A stretch of 10,153 nt of DNA from Pseudomonas sp. (GTDB lineage: Bacteria > Pseudomonadota > Gammaproteobacteria > Pseudomonadales > Pseudomonadaceae). Positions 1-6,915 of the stretch are shown one piece after another. The notes under the pieces were generated by a model, which saw nothing but the letters and a program-made list of their open reading frames with translations, searched no databases and was not told where the DNA came from. The stretch is taken from contig SKFV01000393.1 of assembly GCA_007117785.1 (NCBI GenBank), forward strand, positions 1 through 10,153, written 5' to 3'. The translations under genes and the position numbers were made by a program. Position 1 is the stretch's first letter. Each line of letters starts with the position of its first letter.

Positions 1-151
1 GATCAGTATCCCCACTTTGGTTCGCCTACTTCCCAAGGCGTGCGCCGAAAGCAATAAGACCCCAACTTGCTGGTCTTGCTGTCTCGTCGTCAGTACTTGA
101 GCCGTATGGATCGTGCCAGCCTCAACGTTCGTCGCGAACCTTAAGACCAAG

Positions 152-165
152 TGACCCTGCGGTCA
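152..165. promoter_or_regulatory. Inverted repeat TGACC-N4-GGTCA, possible operator
   Basis: The sequence shows perfect 5-base arms TGACC (152-156) and GGTCA (161-165) around the spacer CTGC. It lies in non-coding sequence about 310 bases before the regulator gene, so if it is an operator it may serve a promoter facing left. A minus-strand TTGACC overlaps it, with a poor TAAGGT 17 bases further on. Short inverted repeats like this arise by chance, so confidence is low. Confidence 0.2.
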
Positions 166-360
166 ATAGGGGGTATAGAAAATGCACCAACATCCGAGCA
201 CTGACCCGCCCCATGCACCCTTTCAGCGCGGGCCGGACCAGCTGATGCTCTGTGGCAAACACCACACAAGCCATAAAGATGCCTCAGCCCATTGATTTAT
301 GTATAAAAGATAGCCGCAAAGAACCCTGACCACTTCTGGCACGATCCCTGAATACCAGCC

Positions 361-368
361 TGTATACA
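361..368. promoter_or_regulatory. Palindrome TGTATACA, candidate GntR/FCD operator
   Basis: This is a perfect 8-base palindrome, 110 bases before the start codon of the GntR-family gene. The FadR/FCD group of GntR regulators typically binds short palindromes with a GT...AC core, and this site has that core. A related half-site (TGTATAAA, 300-307) lies about 60 bases upstream. Autoregulation through this site is an inference from the position and the match to the family core. Confidence 0.3.
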
Positions 369-464
369 AGATGGCATGCAACCACCCGCCACCCTGCAGC
401 GCCCGACACAGCAAGCCGGCCAAGCAACTGATCATGATGCTCCGTTGCTGGCCCCAATGGCACC

Positions 465-470
465 AAGGAG
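465..470 (+). promoter_or_regulatory. Ribosome binding site AAGGAG fixing the GntR start
   Basis: AAGGAG lies 7 bases before the ATG at 478. This near-perfect Shine-Dalgarno decides the start. The same frame is open upstream to an ATG at 376, but that start lacks a comparable site and would add 34 residues of low-complexity Pro/Gln/Ala sequence ahead of the conserved winged-helix domain. Confidence 0.85.
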
Positions 471-477
471 TCCAGCC

Positions 478-1224
478 ATGCGTCCCAGTGATATTGCAGC
501 TATCAAGCCAGTACCCGGCAAGCGCCAGAATCTGACCGAGCGTATTTACCACGAACTGAAAGCACGCATTTTTGATTTCCAGTTATTACCGGGCGACCGT
601 TTCAGCGAGAACGAAGTCGCGGAAAGCATGCAGGTGAGCCGGACCCCAGTGCGCGAGGCATTGACTCGCTTGCAGCGCGAAGGCTTTGTCGAGGTATCCT
701 TTCGCAGCGGCTGGCAGGTCAAGCCTTTCGATTTCGAGCAATACGAGCAGCTATATGACGTACGCATCGTGCTGGAAATGGCAGCCGTCAAGCGTTTGTG
801 CGAAATGGAACCGGGACCCGACCTGGAACAATTGAAGGCCAACTGGCTGGTGCCGGAATCCCAGCGACTGGATCACGGACCGACCGTATGCGCCATGGAC
901 GAGCGCTTTCACGAACAACTGGTGGAGGCCACCGGCAACCGTGAAATGGCGCGTATTCACCATGATGTGACCGAGCGCTTGCGCATCGTGCGACGCATCG
1001 ATTTCACCAAACGTCCGCGCATTGAAGCGACTTACCGTGAGCATGGCGAAATCCTGCGCACCATCATCAAACGCCGCGCCGATGAAGCCCAGCTATTGCT
1101 GAAAACCCATATCGAGGAAAGCAAGGACGAAGTGCGCAAGATCACGTTGCACATGATTTACGAAGCCCGGTTGAACCCACATAGCAGCCTGATGACTGCC
1201 CAGTCCAATAGCCAGGGCGCATAA
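478..1224 (+). CDS. GntR-family transcriptional regulator, FCD (FadR-type) subfamily
   Basis: This is a 248-residue DNA-binding repressor or activator of the FCD group. Residues about 15-80 form the winged helix-turn-helix: the segment SENEVAESMQVSRTPVREAL (43-62) is the classic GntR recognition region. Residues about 85-230 form the all-helical FCD ligand domain. The usual metal-binding set is visible: Asp141 and His145 (DERFH), His189 and His211, with the spacing expected for the family, so it probably binds a metal ion and a small carboxylate-type effector. The length is normal. The start at 478 is set by AAGGAG. The neighbouring c-di-GMP gene starts 105 bases downstream and gives no hint of the effector, and any regulated catabolic gene probably lies to the left, outside the window. 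Family assignment is firm; target and ligand are unknown. Confidence 0.93.
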   Translation: MRPSDIAAIKPVPGKRQNLTERIYHELKARIFDFQLLPGDRFSENEVAESMQVSRTPVREALTRLQREGFVEVSFRSGWQVKPFDFEQYEQLYDVRIVLEMAAVKRLCEMEPGPDLEQLKANWLVPESQRLDHGPTVCAMDERFHEQLVEATGNREMARIHHDVTERLRIVRRIDFTKRPRIEATYREHGEILRTIIKRRADEAQLLLKTHIEESKDEVRKITLHMIYEARLNPHSSLMTAQSNSQGA

Positions 1225-1232
1225 CCGACCAT

Positions 1233-1260
1233 TTCATATTCCTGCAATTAGCGCGATACT
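1233..1260 (+). promoter_or_regulatory. Weak candidate sigma-70 promoter for the c-di-GMP gene
   Basis: TTCATA (1233-1238) and GATACT (1255-1260) are separated by 16 bases, and each matches the consensus at four of six positions. It sits between the regulator's stop and the next start, about 70 bases before the ATG at 1330. No terminator was seen between the two genes, so read-through from the regulator gene is an alternative. Confidence 0.25.
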
Positions 1261-1329
1261 GGCATCAAGATCAGGGAAAGGTGTACCAGGCCAACCCCCT
1301 GTCCAGCACCCGGAGCAGCATGCCTTATT

Positions 1330-4300
1330 ATGGAAAAGCGGCAATTTCAGCGTCATAGTGCCAACCTTGAAGCCTTGCTGAAAAACAGCCAGGGGTTCAA
1401 GTCAGCCGGCTGTATCATGGACTACGGCAGCGGCGGCGTATTGCTTGAGCTGTCCGTTCCACTGGCGGCTGACGAGCGACAGGCACTGGCTAGCGGCGGT
1501 GACCTGCAACTGCTGTTTTTTGCCGACCAGGGCCCACAAGTCATGCCCGTGGCCGTTGCACACCAGTCAAGCAACCTGCTGGGGTTGCGTTTCACTCAAG
1601 CCACGCGCAACCAACTGGCCTCTCTGGCGACGGCAGCACAGACCCAGGGTCAGAAAACAGCGGCTCCGACACCACCTCCGAGTCAATTTCCCCTTAATGC
1701 CAATGCTACTCTGAAGACCGCTCTGACGGCCTTGCAGAGCTTTATGGCCAGCCATCTCAACCACTTCTTCGAATTGGCTGACAACGCCTTGCTGACCGCC
1801 GCCGAATCGCAAAAAACCCAAGCGGAGCAACAGCTGCTGTTTGATGCCATGCTGCAACTGCGCGCGCAACAAGACACTATTCGGCAACAAGTACTGAACA
1901 CTCTGGACAAGGCCATGGAGCAACCCGCCGCGTTGGCCATCATCAGTGCGCAACCTAACATCTCGGGGAACGATCAAAGCCTCAGCCTGGTCGGCAAAGA
2001 AGCGTTTGAAGACTGGTTACTGGTAAGAGTTGCCATCTCCCGTGCGGAGCTTCAGTGGCGCGAAGATCTGGTTGCCTTGCAAGTACGCCTGGATGCCAGT
2101 ACTGCTCTGCGCTACGGCAAGCACTGCCCCAACCCCTTTGCGCCCTCGGCTATTTGTCATGCCCTGCATGCCGCCTTGACCCCTCTGCGTTTGCCGCATG
2201 CTGTATTGCGCATCGTCTATGAATGTCTGCAAGCGCACCTGCTCAGCCGACTGCAACCGCTTTACCAGAAGATCAACCAGGATTTTGCCGCTGCCGGCCT
2301 GTTGCCGGATCTCGACATCACGCAATACCTGACCGAGCAAGCACTGCGCGAACAGCGCCAGAACACCAGCCCGATCGTAACTGAGCCTCAGGTTGAACAA
2401 ACCCGAGGCAAGGCCGAGACGATGACAACAGCCGACGCCAATACTGGAAATAGTCAACCGGCCCGGCAACAGGTCGTACCCCAGTTGCAACTGATCAACC
2501 GCCTGCAGCAATCCCGGCGCGCCCACCTGAACCGGCAAGCGCCTGACCAGCCTCCGGTCAATGCCAGCAGCCTGACCAGCCTGCTCAATCTGCAACAATT
2601 ATTGGCCCAGACACAGGGTACCGAGCTCGACGAGCAAGACCTGCACACCCTTATTCAACAGCACGTTCCAGAACTGGGTAGCGGCTCGGCAGATACGATT
2701 GAACTGGTCGAGGAGCTGTTCGCCAGCCTGAACAAGAACCAGCAGATGCTGCCCGAGTTACAGGCACAACTGCGCAAGTTGCAAATACCGGTTCTGCGCC
2801 AGCTACTCAGCGATCCAGCCGTACTGGAGCAGGCAGAGCACCCGCTACGCAAGACGATCAACCACCTGGCGTTACTGGCTGACAGCCACAGCCTGAATGC
2901 CGAACAGAATCGAATGGCAGTCACCCAGGCAGTCCAGACCATTCTCGGCAATCCGGAGCAGACGGACAGCTTCCAGGCGGTTGATGCCGCGCTGGAACGC
3001 CTGGTTCAGCGTGAACAGCGCCTGACCGAACGCAACCTCGGCCGGCTGCGAGATAGCTGTGAAGGCCAGCAGCGACTGCAACAGGCCAACCAGGCGATAG
3101 AGAGCTCCTTGCTGACTGTGCTGCCCAGTGCCGTACCCCAACCGCTGCTCGACCTGCTGGATTTCGGCTGGAAAGCCTTGATGCGACTGACCTGGTTGCG
3201 CGAAGGTGCCGACAGTCCAGCGTGGGACATGTGCATCAAAGCCGCTTCGCAACTGGGTGACACCGTGCGTGAAGACGCATTGACCGAACAACCACTTACG
3301 CCACGGGACCTGTTGAAACTGGTGCGCGTCGGCCTCTCCAAGGTCCCGGATGAGCTCGGCCGCCATTCACTGCTGCTGGAAGACATTGAGCTATTGCTGA
3401 ATGAGCCTGATGCTTTTCCGCGCGCCCGCTACCAGGCCCCCATCCTTGAAAGCGAGCTCAGGGCAGCACGTCTGCAAGCTCTGGCAGAAGGTGAAACTGA
3501 TCTACGGCATTGGCTGCAACGGGCGCGCAAACTGAAACCAGGCCAGTGGTTTGAAGTCAATCGCGGGCCCTTTCAGCAACAGCCCGCACAGCTTATCTGG
3601 CAGTCAGCCGATGCGACCCGGCTACTGCTGGCTAATCGCCAGGGCACTCGCAGCCTGGCGCTGGATCTGGATGAAACCGCGCAAATGCTGTGCGATGGCC
3701 GACTGACAAGCCGACCGGAATTCAGTCAGCAACCGGTAGAACAAGGCCTTGATGCATTGGTGCAAAAAGTCTATGCACGACTGGCGCTGGATGCCAGCAA
3801 GGACCCACTGACCAACCTGCTGACACGGCGAGAGTTCATTCAGCGACTGGACAAGGTAGTGAGTGCCTGCGCCACATCCAGGCAGGAACACACGCTGATT
3901 TTTATCAACCTTATGCAGTTCAAGCTGATCAACAATTCCTGCGGCTATGCTGCCGGTGACCGCTTGCTGCGAGAACTCGCGGAGCATATCCGCAGCATTC
4001 TGCCCGCCGAGGCGCTGGCCGGCCGCATCGGTGCCGACCAGTTTGCCCTGCTGCTGCCTGTCGCAGCCGATGCCGGCGGGATGACCCAGGCACACGACCT
4101 GAAACAGGCACTTGAAGCCGAGCGTTTCCATCATGGCGATGACCGTTTCGTGATCAATACCGCGGTTACTCTGCTCGGGTTCAACAACCATGCCCACGGG
4201 GCCATGGAGCTGCTACGCAGCCTGGAAACCTCCGCCAGGTTGGCCAAGCAGAATGGTCGCACCAAAGTGCAACAGGTCCGACCGGGTGACGAACAGCTGG

Positions 4301-5094
4301 AAGCCCTGGACGAGGTCATGCAATGGATGACACGCATCAACCGGGCCCTGGACGAGGACCAGTTACAACTCATCTGCCAGCGCATTCAGCCACTCACCGG
4401 TAGTGCCCGGTTGCCGCATTTTGAAATCCTGCTGCGTGTGCTTGATGAGCAAGGCCGGGCCATACCGCCAGCAGCCTTTATCGAAGTCGCTGAAACCTAC
4501 CACCGGATGAATGCCGTCGACCGCTGGGTAATCGAGCACACTCTGAAGTGGATGCTGGCCAACGAGCACCTGCTTTCACAATTCGGCGGTTTTTCGGTCA
4601 ACCTCTCCGGCCACTCCCTGAACGACGACAGTTTTCTGGAATTTCTGTTTGCTGCCCTGACGCGTTACCCGGTACCGCGTAACAAGCTGATCTTCGAGAT
4701 CACCGAAACGACTGCCGTAGCAAACCTCGAAGAAGCCGCCGACTTTATCAATGAATTGCGCGGCATTGGCTGCCGCTTCTCGCTGGATGATTTTGGTGCC
4801 GGCCAGTCCTCGTATACCTACCTCAAGCGGCTACCGGTGGATTACCTGAAAATCGATGGTGCCTTTATCCGTGACATTACCCGCAATCCGGTGGATTACG
4901 CCCTGGCACGGTCGATTACCGAGATGGGCCACCACCTGAACAAGCTGGTGATTGCCGAATTCGTTGCCAACAATGCCACCTTGCAGGCGGTAACCGACAT
5001 TGGCGTGGATTACGCGCAGGGCTACCAGTACGGCCTGCCGGTAAAGCTCGAAGAGCTGGCAAAAAAGTTGCAGACCGATAGAACCGGCGCCTGA
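1330..5094 (+). CDS. PilZ-DUF1631-GGDEF-EAL cyclic-di-GMP protein, probable phosphodiesterase
   Basis: This is a 1254-residue cytoplasmic c-di-GMP signalling protein; no signal peptide or membrane helix is seen. Residues 1-105 resemble a PilZ domain: RxxxR is R4-R8, and the second motif reads DYGSGG (31-36), with Gly where Ser/Ala is usual. Residues about 115-790 are helix- and Gln-rich and match DUF1631, a family of unknown function. Residues about 816-985 are a GGDEF domain whose signature is GADQF (901-905) and whose metal-binding Asp positions read NLMQF; no RxxD inhibitory site precedes it, so cyclase activity is unlikely. Residues about 1000-1250 are an EAL domain with E1032 (EILLR), N1091, E1123, D1153, D1154, K1174, E1210 and Q1230 all present, so hydrolysis of c-di-GMP to pGpG is likely. 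EGVE has become EFVA (1210-1213). The frame is open back to 1252 without another ATG, and the only Shine-Dalgarno-like GGAG is a distant 14 bases away. Confidence 0.9.
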   Translation: MEKRQFQRHSANLEALLKNSQGFKSAGCIMDYGSGGVLLELSVPLAADERQALASGGDLQLLFFADQGPQVMPVAVAHQSSNLLGLRFTQATRNQLASLATAAQTQGQKTAAPTPPPSQFPLNANATLKTALTALQSFMASHLNHFFELADNALLTAAESQKTQAEQQLLFDAMLQLRAQQDTIRQQVLNTLDKAMEQPAALAIISAQPNISGNDQSLSLVGKEAFEDWLLVRVAISRAELQWREDLVALQVRLDASTALRYGKHCPNPFAPSAICHALHAALTPLRLPHAVLRIVYECLQAHLLSRLQPLYQKINQDFAAAGLLPDLDITQYLTEQALREQRQNTSPIVTEPQVEQTRGKAETMTTADANTGNSQPARQQVVPQLQLINRLQQSRRAHLNRQAPDQPPVNASSLTSLLNLQQLLAQTQGTELDEQDLHTLIQQHVPELGSGSADTIELVEELFASLNKNQQMLPELQAQLRKLQIPVLRQLLSDPAVLEQAEHPLRKTINHLALLADSHSLNAEQNRMAVTQAVQTILGNPEQTDSFQAVDAALERLVQREQRLTERNLGRLRDSCEGQQRLQQANQAIESSLLTVLPSAVPQPLLDLLDFGWKALMRLTWLREGADSPAWDMCIKAASQLGDTVREDALTEQPLTPRDLLKLVRVGLSKVPDELGRHSLLLEDIELLLNEPDAFPRARYQAPILESELRAARLQALAEGETDLRHWLQRARKLKPGQWFEVNRGPFQQQPAQLIWQSADATRLLLANRQGTRSLALDLDETAQMLCDGRLTSRPEFSQQPVEQGLDALVQKVYARLALDASKDPLTNLLTRREFIQRLDKVVSACATSRQEHTLIFINLMQFKLINNSCGYAAGDRLLRELAEHIRSILPAEALAGRIGADQFALLLPVAADAGGMTQAHDLKQALEAERFHHGDDRFVINTAVTLLGFNNHAHGAMELLRSLETSARLAKQNGRTKVQQVRPGDEQLEALDEVMQWMTRINRALDEDQLQLICQRIQPLTGSARLPHFEILLRVLDEQGRAIPPAAFIEVAETYHRMNAVDRWVIEHTLKWMLANEHLLSQFGGFSVNLSGHSLNDDSFLEFLFAALTRYPVPRNKLIFEITETTAVANLEEAADFINELRGIGCRFSLDDFGAGQSSYTYLKRLPVDYLKIDGAFIRDITRNPVDYALARSITEMGHHLNKLVIAEFVANNATLQAVTDIGVDYAQGYQYGLPVKLEELAKKLQTDRTGA

Positions 5095-5117
5095 GCCAGC
5101 CCCGGCGAGTATTCCCT

Positions 5118-5146
5118 TTGTCATGCTCAGCCGAATCGGCCACAAT
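5118..5146 (+). promoter_or_regulatory. Candidate sigma-70 promoter of prfC
   Basis: TTGTCA (5118-5123, five of six matches) and CACAAT (5141-5146, four of six) are separated by the ideal 17 bases. Transcription would start near 5153 and give a leader of about 55 bases that contains the hairpin at 5169-5189. This is the best promoter match in the window, but it rests on pattern alone. Confidence 0.45.
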
Positions 5147-5168
5147 ACCGCCCGATCCCATTTACTGC

Positions 5169-5189
5169 TGGCCGCCGCCCGGGCGGCCA
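5169..5189 (+). promoter_or_regulatory. GC-rich hairpin in the prfC leader
   Basis: TGGCCGCC (5169-5176) pairs perfectly with GGCGGCCA (5182-5189) around a five-base loop, and the core GCCGCCCGGGCGGC (5174-5187) is also a perfect palindrome. The hairpin ends 19 bases before the prfC ATG. No run of T follows, so it is not a canonical intrinsic terminator. It could limit read-through from the upstream gene or influence ribosome access. Confidence 0.4.
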
Positions 5190-5208
5190 CTCTGGTCTGA
5201 ACCCGATT

Positions 5209-6795
5209 ATGTCCAACAGCATTACTCAAGAAGTCGCCAAGCGCCGAACATTCGCCATCATCTCGCACCCTGATGCGGGTAAAACCACCATTACCGAACG
5301 CCTGTTGCTGATGGGCCAGGCGATCAATGTTGCCGGCACGGTCAAGTCGCGCAAATCCGACCGTCACGCCACCTCGGACTGGATGGCGATGGAGAAGCAG
5401 CGCGGTATCTCGGTCAGTACCTCTGTGATGCAGTTTCCCTACCGCGAGCACATGATCAACCTGCTCGACACCCCCGGTCACGAAGACTTTTCAGAAGACA
5501 CCTACCGCACTCTGACCGCAGTAGACTCGGCACTGATGGTTCTCGATGGTGGTAAAGGGGTTGAACCACGCACCATTGCCCTGATGGACGTCTGCCGCCT
5601 GCGCGACACACCGATTGTCAGCTTTATCAACAAGCTTGATCGCGACATCCGTGACCCGATCGAACTGCTTGACGAGATCGAGGCAGTACTGAAAATCCGT
5701 GCAGCCCCCATCACTTGGCCAATCGGTTGCTACCGCGACTTCAAGGGTGTCTATCACCTGAAAGAAGACTGCATCATCGTGTATGAGACCGGCCATGGTC
5801 ACGAACGCACCGAAGTAAAATGCATTCAAAACCTTGACTCGGATGCTGCTCGAGAACACCTCGATGATCTGTATGATGATTTTGTCGAACAACTCGAGCT
5901 GGTTCAGGGCGCCTGCCATGAATTCGATCAGGAGGCTTTTCTCAAGGGCGAGCTGACCCCGGTTTTCTTCGGTACCGCTCTCGGTAACTTCGGTGTCGAT
6001 CAGGTATTGGATGCTGTGGTTGACTGGGCTCCTGCCCCACTCGCTCGAAGCAGTCATGAACGCGTGGTAGAACCGAGTGAGGAACCCTTTACCGGTTTCA
6101 TTTTCAAGATCCAGGCCAATATGGATCCGCGGCACCGCGACCGTATCGCCTTTATGCGTATTTGCTCCGGACAATACCAAAAGGGTATGAAGCTGCACCA
6201 TGTGCGCACCGGCAAGGAACTGCGCGTGCCGGATGCGCTGACCTTTTTTGCCGCCGAACGCGAGCACCTGGAAGAAGCCTGGGCCGGCGATATCATCGGC
6301 CTGCATAATCATGGCACCATCCAGATTGGTGACACCTTTACCGAAGGCGAGAAAATCGGCTTTACCGGTATTCCCCACTTTGCCCCGGAACTGTTCCGTC
6401 GTGTTCGCCTTAAGGACCCGCTGAAGTCCAAGCAGTTGCGCCAGGGCCTGCAGGAGCTTGCGGAAGAAGGCGCCACTCAGGTGTTCTTCCCCGAGCGCAG
6501 CAACGACATCATCCTCGGGGCCGTCGGGGTATTGCAGTTTGATGTCGTTGCCAGCCGGCTGCAGGATGAATACAAGGTCGAGTGCCAATACGAGCCGGTC
6601 AACGTCTGGTCCGCGCGCTGGATCAGCTCAGACAATGCAAAAAAACTGGATGAGTTCAAGAACAAGGCGATGGAAAACCTGGCCATCGATGGTGGCGGCC
6701 ACCTGACCTACCTGGCGCCAACCCGGGTCAACCTCAATCTGACCGCCGAGCGCTGGCCGGATATCCGCTTCAGCGCCACCCGCGAGCATCACTAG
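5209..6795 (+). CDS. prfC: Peptide chain release factor 3 (RF3)
   Basis: RF3 is the translational GTPase that removes RF1 and RF2 from the ribosome after peptide release. At 528 residues it is essentially the length of E. coli RF3 (529), and it resembles that protein end to end. The G-domain motifs are intact: the P-loop SHPDAGKTT (19-27), RGIS (65-68) in the switch I region, DTPGH (87-91) and NKLD (141-144). The phrases EVAKRRTFAIISHPDAGKTT at the N-terminus and FTGIPHFAPELFRR and VGVLQFDVV further along are typical of RF3. The C-terminus ends in TREHH, close to the E. coli ending. The ATG at 5209 gives the expected N-terminus, but no clear Shine-Dalgarno precedes it. A candidate promoter (5118-5146) and a strong hairpin lie just upstream. 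Confidence 0.98.
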   Translation: MSNSITQEVAKRRTFAIISHPDAGKTTITERLLLMGQAINVAGTVKSRKSDRHATSDWMAMEKQRGISVSTSVMQFPYREHMINLLDTPGHEDFSEDTYRTLTAVDSALMVLDGGKGVEPRTIALMDVCRLRDTPIVSFINKLDRDIRDPIELLDEIEAVLKIRAAPITWPIGCYRDFKGVYHLKEDCIIVYETGHGHERTEVKCIQNLDSDAAREHLDDLYDDFVEQLELVQGACHEFDQEAFLKGELTPVFFGTALGNFGVDQVLDAVVDWAPAPLARSSHERVVEPSEEPFTGFIFKIQANMDPRHRDRIAFMRICSGQYQKGMKLHHVRTGKELRVPDALTFFAAEREHLEEAWAGDIIGLHNHGTIQIGDTFTEGEKIGFTGIPHFAPELFRRVRLKDPLKSKQLRQGLQELAEEGATQVFFPERSNDIILGAVGVLQFDVVASRLQDEYKVECQYEPVNVWSARWISSDNAKKLDEFKNKAMENLAIDGGGHLTYLAPTRVNLNLTAERWPDIRFSATREHH

Positions 6796-6869
6796 GATGG
6801 GTGATATTGCACTTTCCCCCTATCAACAGCTCGCTGCTGAGCTATATTGGTTAGTGCACCCGTGACACG

Positions 6870-6893
6870 CTGGCCGGGCAGCTACCCGGCCAG
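6870..6893 (+). repeat. Perfect 9-bp hairpin between prfC and the next gene
   Basis: CTGGCCGGG (6870-6878) pairs exactly with CCCGGCCAG (6885-6893) around CAGCTA. It lies 74 bases after the prfC stop and 22 bases before the ATG of the next gene. No T-run follows, so it may be a Rho-dependent stop or RNA-stability element rather than a standard terminator, or an element in the leader of the downstream gene. Confidence 0.45.
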
Positions 6894-6915
6894 TAGCCCA
6901 ACGCAGGCAATTCCA

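Larger units (their letters stand above)
1..477. other. Gene-free leader region upstream of the GntR regulator
   Basis: I see no convincing gene here. Three frames are open but lack coding character: plus-strand bases 1-57 (18 codons then TAA, which could be the tail of a gene beginning outside the window), plus-strand bases 3-245, and a minus-strand frame running from a stop at 163-165 off the left edge whose only early start would be a TTG near 148-150. Third positions in these frames are not as GC-rich as in the genes to the right. The region holds small inverted repeats at 127-139, 152-165, 251-266 and 361-368. A TATAAA at 302-307 could be a -10 element, but no good -35 lies 16-18 bases upstream. 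The next gene's ribosome binding site closes the region at 465-470. Confidence 0.5.

Noticed and set aside
1..57. Tail of a plus-strand gene ending in TAA at 55-57
   Set aside because: Eighteen codons are too few to support a call, and codon use is not clearly coding.
1..162. Partial minus-strand gene of 54 open codons running off the left edge
   Set aside because: The only early start is a TTG without a ribosome binding site, third-position GC is low for this genome, and I recognise no protein family in it. It cannot be excluded without the sequence to the left.
376..477. Extending the GntR regulator by 34 residues to the ATG at 376
   Set aside because: The extension is Pro/Gln/Ala-rich with no family resemblance, overlaps the likely operator and promoter region, and lacks the strong ribosome binding site seen before 478.
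6847..6915. TTG start at 6847 for the solute-binding protein
   Set aside because: It would put 23 residues before the signal peptide and translate through the 9-bp hairpin. The ATG at 6916 gives a proper basic and hydrophobic signal sequence.
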